From Candidatus Aminicenantota bacterium (GTDB lineage: Bacteria > Acidobacteriota > Aminicenantia > UBA2199): 64,000 nucleotides of DNA. A model generated the notes under the pieces. That model saw only the letters and a program-made list of their open reading frames with translations, ran no database searches and was not told the origin of the DNA. Positions within the stretch are counted from its first letter, which is position 1. Every line of letters starts with the position of its first letter. Shown one piece after another: positions 56,604-64,000 of the stretch. A program made the position numbers and the translations under genes. The stretch is from contig JAFGSF010000015.1 of NCBI GenBank assembly GCA_016934745.1, positions 1 through 64,000 on the forward strand. Direction: 5' to 3'.

Positions 56604-57671
56604 TCATCCTCCCAACAACTTTTTTTTCAAGGTCAGTTCGGCATTGAGCAGGCAGCCTCCAGCCGCTCCGCGCACCGTATTGTGCACCAGCAGAAAAAAA
56701 CTGCAGCGCCGGCCATGGCTGCGCAGCCGGCCCACGGTCACGGCCATGCCCCGGGCCCGGGCCGGTTCTCCGGCATCGGCATCCAGGGCGGGCTGGGGCC
56801 GGTCAGCGGCGCCGCTCACCACGATCGGCTGCCGCGGCGCTGTCGGCAGCTTCAGGTGCTGGGGTTCGGCGCTGAATCCTGTCCACGCGGCCGCGATGTC
56901 GCCTTCACTGACGAGACTGGAGAATTCCACGTTCACGCTCTGCAGGTGCCCTTCCGGTACGGCTACGCGGCTGCAGGATGGATAGATCTCCATGCCATGA
57001 TCTGTGATCCGCCTTCCGGTCAACAGCCCCAGGATTTTTTTGGTCTCGCGGCTGACTTTTTCCTCTTCATGGGCGATATAGGGGATCACGTTGCCCATAA
57101 TGTCCCAGGCGGCGACCCCGCGCTGCCCGGCCCCGGAAATGGCCTGGAAAGTGGTAACGGTCACGGCCTGCACCCCGAAAACGGTGAGCGGCTTCAAAGC
57201 CAGGGCCAGGCCGGCCACCACGCAGTTGGAATTGGTGACGATAAAACCCGGGTGATGCCGCCGTTGTTCCCTGACCAATTCCAGGTGCGCGGCATTGACC
57301 TCCGGGATCAGCAGGGGCACCGTGGCTTCCATGCGGTGCGAACTGGCATTGGTGAATATGAACATTCCTTTTCTTCGCAGTTCCAGCTCCAGGTCGCCGG
57401 AGACAGCGGCGGGCAGGGCTGAAAAAACGATTCGGGCGCCGCTCTTGATGATGGCCGCCACTGTTGTCTCGCGAATCACCAGCGAAGCGGTTTTTTTGCT
57501 GATCGCCGGCGGCCGCCCGCCGGCGACCGATTCGCCAAAACGTTTGCCGCTGGAACGCGGTGAAGCGGTCAGGCATGACAACGCGAAATAAGGGTGATCG
57601 TCGAGCAGGCGGGCAAACTGCCGGCCCACCAGGCCGTTGCATCCCAATATGGCTGCTTTGATTTTTTTCAT
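56604..57671 (-). CDS. asd: Aspartate-semialdehyde dehydrogenase (archaeal/fungal-type)
   Basis: AAILGCNGLVGRQFARLL, NSNCVVAGLALALKPL active-site Cys, AISGAGQRGV. Confidence 0.93.
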   Translation of the reverse strand: MKKIKAAILGCNGLVGRQFARLLDDHPYFALSCLTASPRSSGKRFGESVAGGRPPAISKKTASLVIRETTVAAIIKSGARIVFSALPAAVSGDLELELRRKGMFIFTNASSHRMEATVPLLIPEVNAAHLELVREQRRHHPGFIVTNSNCVVAGLALALKPLTVFGVQAVTVTTFQAISGAGQRGVAAWDIMGNVIPYIAHEEEKVSRETKKILGLLTGRRITDHGMEIYPSCSRVAVPEGHLQSVNVEFSSLVSEGDIAAAWTGFSAEPQHLKLPTAPRQPIVVSGAADRPQPALDADAGEPARARGMAVTVGRLRSHGRRCSFFLLVHNTVRGAAGGCLLNAELTLKKKLLGG

Positions 57672-57683
57672 GAATTCCTCCTA

Positions 57684-57795
57684 ATCCAGCAGAGCTGCGA
57701 AGTCCCCTGCAAAGGGGGGATAAGAACCTTAGATGGCAAATTCAAAATTTGTTCAAAAGCGCTGACAAATTTTAGAATTTGCCATAAGGCTTTAA
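57684..57795. repeat. Dispersed palindromic repeat family 1, copy 3
   Basis: ccagcagagctgcgaagtcccctgcaaaggggggataagaaccttagatggcaaattcaaaatttgttcaaaagcgctgacaaattttagaatttgccataaggctttaacc. Confidence 0.85.
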
Positions 57796-58517
57796 CCTTG
57801 ACTGATGATATTTGTATCCACATGACTGCGTACGATGTCGGGCAACTCTCCGCCCAGCCCCAAGCGTTCATCGGCCACGACCAGCAGTCCGTGGACGCCG
57901 TCGATCAGCGATGCGCAAACAGCTTGTTCGATTTCATTTTTACTGCCGGTTTGGATGCGATTGCCCAACGCAGTGGCCATGGCATCGGCCAGGTAGCCGT
58001 CAGCGGCGACAACGACCGCGGCGTCGGCGCGGCCGAAAGAAAGGGAATGGCCCACGCGTCCCGATGAGGTGCAGACGGAAAAAATGTGCGGACGCGGTAA
58101 AAAATGCAAGGCGATGTCGCGAATTTTCGCCGGTCCGGTAAAAACGCCGACGTTTACGGGGCGGTCGATGAAGAGAACAATGTCGCCGCCATTATCCATG
58201 ACAACATAGGCGGCGCCGGCCCGGATTAGGGCTTCAACCGTGTTCTGGGCAATGGCCCCGGCCACGGCGGCCATGGGTCCGACGCCGGCGCGGGCCGCCG
58301 CATCAGCCATGCGACGGATCACTTGCGGAGCTCCGGCTTCCGCCGCCAGCGGCTGCAGCGCGGTGCGAAAGTGCGGCTGGCGGGCGATATAGGCCTCGAT
58401 CAGGTTCCGGGTGTCGATGATGGTCTGTTCGGCCAGCGCCATGAAGCGTTCGGACGTGATCACCGTGGCAAAGGTCTCCTGCAAATGGAATTGCTGCCGG
58501 CACAATTGGTTGTTCAT
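57792..58517 (-). CDS. UPF0280 (COG2122, ApbE-like) family protein
   Basis: RMADAAARAGVGPMAAVAGAIAQ...VMDNGGDIVLF...GRADAAVVVAADGYLADAMATALGN. Confidence 0.9.
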   Translation of the reverse strand: MNNQLCRQQFHLQETFATVITSERFMALAEQTIIDTRNLIEAYIARQPHFRTALQPLAAEAGAPQVIRRMADAAARAGVGPMAAVAGAIAQNTVEALIRAGAAYVVMDNGGDIVLFIDRPVNVGVFTGPAKIRDIALHFLPRPHIFSVCTSSGRVGHSLSFGRADAAVVVAADGYLADAMATALGNRIQTGSKNEIEQAVCASLIDGVHGLLVVADERLGLGGELPDIVRSHVDTNIISQG

Positions 58518-59881
58518 TTTTTTCTTATTTCAATGGCATGGACCGGACAGACGTTTTCGCATAGTCCGCATTTGTTGCACGGTTCATAATCGGCCCACAC
58601 CCGCCACTGTTCGTCACGCCGATAAACCTGCCGCGGACAGATGCCCAGACAGTGACCGCAGGAAATGCACCGTTCCTCATTCCAGGAGATGGTGGCCGTG
58701 GCATGACGGGATGACATGGCGGGCCGGCGGCGGTAAAACCGCGCGGGTCGCGCTTCGGGCTGTTTCACAGGCAACGGCCTGGCCGATCCCTGGGCCGGGA
58801 TCGCGGCCACCGCCTCGCTCAGGGAAAAAATTCCTTGTTCGATCCATTCCTTGAGTTTCAAGGCCACGTGTTTGGACTTGCTGTAACTGACCAGCGGGGC
58901 GGTGGGAACGTCACGGTTATTCAGGCGGATGGAGCCCGATTTCAGTTCTTCGTAGTTATATTGCCCCAGGATCGGCCGCTGGATCGAGGCGACCGAGTAG
59001 TCGACGACATGGGTCTCGATATCGCGGTCACGGATAGCCGTTTTTTTGGCAATCCCGGCGTTCAGCACCGGGATGGGAATGCCAATGCCGATGTACATGG
59101 TGCTGCCGTAGCCATGAAAAACCGCCGCCCTGAGAAATTCAGTCGACATCTGCTTCAGGTCGCCCTGCACCATCAAGGTGGCGAATTGGCTGCCGGGATT
59201 GTGCTGGGTACCGGAACCGCCGATATAGCCGATGCCGCCGCCCAGGAAGATGCGGGTGCCGATGCCGATCGTGTCATAGTCGGGATCGTTCATCAGCGGC
59301 GAAAGCTCGCCGGCGCCCGAAAAGTTGACATTGCCGCAAGCGGGCAGCAATGTGCCCATGTAGGTATGCAGGGTGCGGGCGCCGGAATTTGCCGCGGCGT
59401 TATAGCGCTGATAGGCATTGCGCGGGTTGCTCATGATCGCCTGGTTCAGGTCGGCCAGGGTGATCTCGCTGACCAATTCCTTGAGCGGGTAGCAATCAGA
59501 GCCGTTGGAAACGGCCCGCATCACGACCGGCTTGCCCAGCAGTAAATCCTCGATGACATGGGCGCCGCCATACTCCATGCCCAGGGTTTCCGAGGGTTGG
59601 GTCACGCCCAGGTACGCATCCACCGCGGCCACGCCGGCATAGGCCTCGACATCGTTGATCCAGACGCGGGTCATTTTGATCGGCGGATCGGAGTGGCCGA
59701 AATTCAGCCAGACTCCCGACGAACACATGGCGCCGAAGGTTCCGGTCGTGACCACGTCCACTTCGGACGCGGCCTTTTCGACGCCCAGAGCACTGACGAT
59801 CCCGGCCATCTCATCGGCCGTGACCACGCGAACTGTTTTGCGGGCTATCTTCTGATTAATCTCATGTATAGTTTTAGACAT
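58514..59881 (-). CDS. DUF39 (COG1900) homocysteine biosynthesis protein fused to 2x[4Fe-4S] ferredoxin domain
   Basis: EVDVVTTGTFGAMCSSGVWLNFGHSDPPIKM; GGGIGYIGGSGTQHNP; C-terminal CISCGHCLGICP and CNKCGLCENVCP; start chosen at MSKTIHEINQK with GGAG RBS. Confidence 0.93.
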   Translation of the reverse strand: MSKTIHEINQKIARKTVRVVTADEMAGIVSALGVEKAASEVDVVTTGTFGAMCSSGVWLNFGHSDPPIKMTRVWINDVEAYAGVAAVDAYLGVTQPSETLGMEYGGAHVIEDLLLGKPVVMRAVSNGSDCYPLKELVSEITLADLNQAIMSNPRNAYQRYNAAANSGARTLHTYMGTLLPACGNVNFSGAGELSPLMNDPDYDTIGIGTRIFLGGGIGYIGGSGTQHNPGSQFATLMVQGDLKQMSTEFLRAAVFHGYGSTMYIGIGIPIPVLNAGIAKKTAIRDRDIETHVVDYSVASIQRPILGQYNYEELKSGSIRLNNRDVPTAPLVSYSKSKHVALKLKEWIEQGIFSLSEAVAAIPAQGSARPLPVKQPEARPARFYRRRPAMSSRHATATISWNEERCISCGHCLGICPRQVYRRDEQWRVWADYEPCNKCGLCENVCPVHAIEIRKK

Positions 59882-60133
59882 AGCGATTCTCCGTTTCATG
59901 TGGATTGGTTTTTTTGAGGTTTTGGATTATCCCGAACTTGAGCTTGCTAAAAAAGCCCCAAGTCCGGGCCAGGCATTGTCATGGTGTACATAAAAAAGTT
60001 ATTTTTATACATGGCAGTAGAAAAAGAGATTACACTAAATGGCCTGACCTGTCAAGGGCAACCGAAAATATTTTTCCCGGGAATTGCCTGTTGGCGGCTT
60101 GACTGACGGCGCGGAGCGGATTAAAATCAAAAA

Positions 60134-60895
60134 ATGTTTTCCCGGGCGCTGTTAAAAAAACCTTGCCGGAATTTTGTCCATGGCCTGTCCACGGCCGGGC
60201 TCGGCCTTCCCGATTACGAAAAAGCATTGCTCCAGCACGCGGCCTATGCGGATGCCTTGAGGTCTTGCGGAGTTGAGCCGACCATCCTGGCTGCCGATGA
60301 ACATTACCCCGATTCGGTTTTTATCGAGGATACGGCCGTGCTCAGCGAAAAGGTGGCGGTAATCGCCCGTCCCGGTGCTTCCAGCCGCCGGGGCGAGGAA
60401 ATCGCCACCATCGAGGCGCTGGCGGCGGTTTACGACCGCATGGAATATATTGTCGCTCCCGGGACATTGGACGGCGGGGATGTACTGCGTGCCGGCAGGC
60501 AATTTTTCATCGGCATTTCGGCCAGGACCAACGAAGCCGGAGGCAGCCAGCTGGCCGCTATTCTAACTCGAAACGGATATGATGCGGTCCTGGTATCGCT
60601 GCGCCATGTCCTGCACCTGAAAACCGGCGTGGCCTATTTGGAGAACAACCGCTTGCTGGCCAGCGGGGAGTTCATCGCCCATCCGCAACTGGGCCAGTTT
60701 CAGATAATTCCGGTTGCGCATGAAGAAGCCTGTGCCGCCAATGCGCTCTGGATCAATGGCCGGGTTTTAATGGCTTCGGGCTTTGCGGCGACAAAGAATG
60801 CCATAGAAAACGCGGGCTATGAAACCATGGCCGTGGATGTCTCGGAATTTCGCAGGCTGGACGGCGGCTTGAGCTGCCTGTCTTTGCGCTTCTGA
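60134..60895 (+). CDS. Dimethylargininase (DDAH)-like amidinotransferase-fold hydrolase
   Basis: PDSVFIEDTAVL, TLDGGDVLRAG, HLKTGVAYL, LDGGLSCLSLRF active-site motifs. Confidence 0.9.
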   Translation: MFSRALLKKPCRNFVHGLSTAGLGLPDYEKALLQHAAYADALRSCGVEPTILAADEHYPDSVFIEDTAVLSEKVAVIARPGASSRRGEEIATIEALAAVYDRMEYIVAPGTLDGGDVLRAGRQFFIGISARTNEAGGSQLAAILTRNGYDAVLVSLRHVLHLKTGVAYLENNRLLASGEFIAHPQLGQFQIIPVAHEEACAANALWINGRVLMASGFAATKNAIENAGYETMAVDVSEFRRLDGGLSCLSLRF

Positions 60896-61020
60896 GTTTT
60901 CGGATCGTTCGCCACCGTGCCGAAATATCTTTTACTGGACTGCTTTTTCGTCTTTTATTCCAGTGTCGAGCCTATACAAGCCGGGTGAATGTTGCTATAA
61001 TTTGCACCAGGAGCTTTGCC

Positions 61021-62319
61021 ATGATTGACAGGTATGAAGCGGCTGAAATCAGTGCGATTTGGAGTGAGGACAACAAGTTTCGCAAATGGCTGGCAGTGGA
61101 ATTGGCGATCACGGAAGCCTGGGCTGACATGGGCGAGGTGCCGGCCGCCAGTTTGAAAAATATCCGGGAAAATGCCGCCGTGGTTCCCGGCCGTATTCAC
61201 GAAATTGAAAAAAAAGTCAAGCATGACGTAATCGCTTTCCTGACTTCCCTGGAAGATTCCATTGGTAAGGATTCCGCTTACGTGCACAAGGGGATTACCT
61301 CGTATGACGTCGTCGATACCGCTTTGTCGCTGCTCATCCAGGAATCATTGGCCATCGTCATGGAAAAAACCGCTGCCCTGCAAAAAATTCTCCTGGAAAA
61401 AGCCATGCTCTACAAGGATTTGCCGTCTATCGGCCGCACCCACGGCATCCATGCCGAACCCATCACCTTCGGTTGCAAATTCTTGATCTGGCATGATGAA
61501 ATGGAGCGCCATGCCCAGCGATTGTTGCGGGCGAAGGAAATCACAGCGGTGGGTAAAATATCGGGTTCGGTGGGCACGTACATCCATTTCCCGGCATCGG
61601 GAGAAGAGCGGGCCCTGCAAAAGCTGGGATTGAAGGCCTGCCGGGTTTCTTCGCAGATTATCCAGCGCGACCGCCACGCCGAGGTGATCTGGGCCCTGGC
61701 CCTGCTGGGAACCGGTCTGGAAAAAATAGCCGTGGAAATCAGGCACCTGCAAAAAACCGAGGTGCTCGAGGTAGAAGAACCATTCAGCCGCGGCCAGAAA
61801 GGATCTTCCTCCATGCCGCACAAGCGCAATCCCGTCCGCTGCGAACGGGTTTCAGGATTGGCCCGCATATTGCGCGGCCATGCGGCCGTGGCCTTGGAAA
61901 ACAACATTCTCTGGCACGAGAGGGACATCTCCCATTCGTCGGCCGAGCGGATCATTTTCCCCGATTCTTTTCACCTGGCTGTCTTCATGCTGGATGACAT
62001 GATCGACATCGTGAACCACCTGGCCGTGTACCCGGATAACATGCGTCGCAACCTGGAACTGACCCATGAAGTTTATTTTTCCCAGAAGGTGCTGACCTTG
62101 CTGTTAAACAAGGGCCTGGCCCGCCAACGGGCCTATGAACTGGTTCAGGAGCAGGCATTAAAATCATGGCAGGAGAAACGCAGCTTCCGGGAACTGGTAC
62201 TGGCCGACCCGGCCATTCGCGCCGTCTTGGCGGCGGCCGAGCTGGAAAAAATATTTTCCCTTGAGGATTTGTTGTCTGGGGTCGCCAATATATATGCCCG
62301 TTTTGCTGAAAACAGATAA
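61021..62319 (+). CDS. purB: Adenylosuccinate lyase
   Basis: GKDSAYVHKGITSYDVVDTALSLL, GRTHGIHAEPITFG, GSSSMPHKRNPVRCE. Confidence 0.97.
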   Translation: MIDRYEAAEISAIWSEDNKFRKWLAVELAITEAWADMGEVPAASLKNIRENAAVVPGRIHEIEKKVKHDVIAFLTSLEDSIGKDSAYVHKGITSYDVVDTALSLLIQESLAIVMEKTAALQKILLEKAMLYKDLPSIGRTHGIHAEPITFGCKFLIWHDEMERHAQRLLRAKEITAVGKISGSVGTYIHFPASGEERALQKLGLKACRVSSQIIQRDRHAEVIWALALLGTGLEKIAVEIRHLQKTEVLEVEEPFSRGQKGSSSMPHKRNPVRCERVSGLARILRGHAAVALENNILWHERDISHSSAERIIFPDSFHLAVFMLDDMIDIVNHLAVYPDNMRRNLELTHEVYFSQKVLTLLLNKGLARQRAYELVQEQALKSWQEKRSFRELVLADPAIRAVLAAAELEKIFSLEDLLSGVANIYARFAENR

Positions 62320-62327
62320 GATCGGAT

Positions 62328-63185
62328 ATGGCCCTGGCAACGATCAACTCGGTCCTGGAGCAGATCGATGAACTGATCCGTCGCGCCCCTGACCAAGACG
62401 ACTTGCAGTTCCGTTTGCGCCTGGAGGAATTGGTAAAAAAAGGCGGCCGCGACACCGAAAATGCCATTGCCCACTATATAACCGGCACACGCATCAGCGT
62501 GGCCACGTGCCTGAACCTGATTCGCATGGCCGGCTACATCCGCAGCGCCGCCTTCCTGCTGCCGCTGAACAACGTCATCGAATTGAGCGATGACGTCCAG
62601 ATGCGCGAAGCGGCCATTATCAGTGTTTCCAAATACAGCGATCATCGCGCCATGGATATCCTGGTCCGAGCCCAGGGGAAAATAAAAAACCGGCGTTTGC
62701 AGGAGACGATCGCCCAGGCCATTGCCCGTGTCAGGAGCAACAATCCGCTTTTGGCCATGCTGCCGAGTTTTTTGAGCGGCAGCAAGAATCGAGAACTTTT
62801 CCAGATTACCCTGAAAGTTTTTAAAAAGATCCTCGCGCCGGCCGATGCCAAGAGCTTCATCGCTTATTTGCACCATGGCGACCAGGTCGTGGCGGAGGGA
62901 GCATTTGAAATTCTGTGTTTTCGCGGCGATGAGTCGGTGTTTTTTTTCATCGCCGAGTTTTTCCGGGAACAAAGCCGCCTGCTGGTGCGGCAGGCGGAGC
63001 ACAAGCTGGGCGTCGAAAGGTTCTTAACCTTGCTGGCCGCCTTGCATGAATACCTGAGGCGTTATGGCGATTTTTATCCGCAATTGCGGCCGGATATCGC
63101 CGCCCTGTCAAGCCGCGCCGGCGGTGACGACTGGGGGAAACCGCTGGTCGCCATGATGGCCGACCTGGAAAAAAGCGGCGCATAA
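62328..63185 (+). CDS. HEAT-repeat-like helical protein of unknown function
   Basis: All-helical repetitive composition (e.g. AAFLLPLNNVIELSDDVQMREAAIISVSKYSDHRAMDILVRA); between purB and FGAM synthase genes. Confidence 0.6.
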   Translation: MALATINSVLEQIDELIRRAPDQDDLQFRLRLEELVKKGGRDTENAIAHYITGTRISVATCLNLIRMAGYIRSAAFLLPLNNVIELSDDVQMREAAIISVSKYSDHRAMDILVRAQGKIKNRRLQETIAQAIARVRSNNPLLAMLPSFLSGSKNRELFQITLKVFKKILAPADAKSFIAYLHHGDQVVAEGAFEILCFRGDESVFFFIAEFFREQSRLLVRQAEHKLGVERFLTLLAALHEYLRRYGDFYPQLRPDIAALSSRAGGDDWGKPLVAMMADLEKSGA

Positions 63186-63198
63186 AAGGAGCTTGAGC

Positions 63199-64000
63199 AT
63201 GGCTGTGATCAGAAGGGTTTATGTGGAAAAAAAGGCCGGCTGCGACATTGAAGCCCTGGCCCTGTTGCTGGACCTTCGCGACAACCTGGCGGTCAAGGGT
63301 TTGCGCGGGCTGCGCCTGCTTAACCGCTATGATGTTTCCGGAGTCAGCGCCCGGGAAATGGCCCGCGCCACCCAGGCCATTTTTTCCGAACCGCCGGTGG
63401 ATTACCTTTATGCCGAAGCATTTCCCCTGGCCGCCGGCGAAACCGCGTTCGCCATTGAATACCTGCCCGGCCAATACGATCAGCGGGCCGATTCCGCTCT
63501 ACAATGCTTGCAATTGCTGTCTCCGGGGAGTCACCCACAGGTGGCCACGGCCAGGATTATTGTCTTGCAGGGCGCGTTCAGTGCCGCCGAAAAAACTCGC
63601 ATCAAGCGTTATTGCGTCAATCCCGTCGATTGCCGCGAGGCTTCATTGAGCAAGCCGTCGTCTTTGAGTATGCACGCCGCGGTTCCGTCGGCGGTGGCGA
63701 TTTTAAAAAAGTTCGTTTTAATGTCCGCCGTGGAACTTGGCAAGCTGAAGCATCAATTGGGCTTGGCCATGGATGCGGCGGATTTGCGATTTTGCCAGGC
63801 CTATTTCCATGACCGCGAGCATCGCGATCCGACCCTGACCGAGATTCGCCTACTTGACACATACTGGTCGGATCATTGCCGGCACACGACTTTTTTAACG
63901 GCCATCACCCGGGTGCACATCGCGGCCGGGTCCGCAAATGAACCCGTGCGCCGGGCATATGAACATTACCTCCAAACCCGGGAGCGTGTCGCCGGCGCTG
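63199..64000 (+). CDS. purL: Phosphoribosylformylglycinamidine synthase, N-terminal part (truncated by window end)
   Basis: MAVIRRVYVEKKAGCDIEALALLLDL...TEIRLLDTYWSDHCRHTTFLTAI; frame open to window end, absent from ORF track because incomplete. Confidence 0.9.
   Translation, partial: MAVIRRVYVEKKAGCDIEALALLLDLRDNLAVKGLRGLRLLNRYDVSGVSAREMARATQAIFSEPPVDYLYAEAFPLAAGETAFAIEYLPGQYDQRADSALQCLQLLSPGSHPQVATARIIVLQGAFSAAEKTRIKRYCVNPVDCREASLSKPSSLSMHAAVPSAVAILKKFVLMSAVELGKLKHQLGLAMDAADLRFCQAYFHDREHRDPTLTEIRLLDTYWSDHCRHTTFLTAITRVHIAAGSANEPVRRAYEHYLQTRERVAGA

Noticed and set aside
56286-57422. 378-aa plus-strand ORF antisense to lysC/asd
   Set aside because: Antisense to two confidently identified genes; low-complexity composition without motifs
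1-64000. tRNA, rRNA, CRISPR, prophage, IS element or defence system
   Set aside because: Scanned by eye; no tRNA cloverleaf, direct-repeat arrays, transposase/integrase or phage structural proteins recognised; a tRNAscan-SE/Infernal run would be decisive

Overview
64-kb bacterial chromosomal window, densely coding, both strands, no rRNA, tRNA, CRISPR array or transposase recognised. Lineage is not determinable from sequence alone; the gene mix (diderm TamA/TamB pair, tungsten AOR, archaeal-type homocysteine genes) would fit an anaerobic/microaerophilic diderm such as an Acidobacteriota/Aminicenantes-like bacterium (low-confidence inference). Housekeeping blocks: pyrR-pyrB-pyrC, cstA, sdhCDAB, plsY-gpsA, lysC-asd, purB-purL, malQ. 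Most interesting regions: (1) 35.7-42.6 kb, a tightly packed six-gene module of PspA/IM30, a membrane-anchored ABC substrate-binding protein fused to OmpA, ABC permease, ABC ATPase, a membrane/coiled-coil orphan and a two-lobed AAA+ ATPase, flanked by two copies of a palindromic repeat; (2) 11.5-13.3 kb, a GspE/PilB-like protein with zinc ribbon and MshEN-like domain that has lost the Walker A and other catalytic motifs; (3) 16.6-19.7 kb, a split three-gene 2-hydroxyacyl-CoA-dehydratase-like/activase system whose first two proteins look like diverged paralogues; (4) 55.2-59.9 kb, lysC-asd-UPF0280-DUF39/ferredoxin, an apparent aspartate-to-homocysteine module; (5) tamB with a homopolymer frameshift cutting off its signal anchor; (6) a ~60-110 bp dispersed palindromic repeat in three copies. 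All calls come from reading motifs in the translations; no database search was run.
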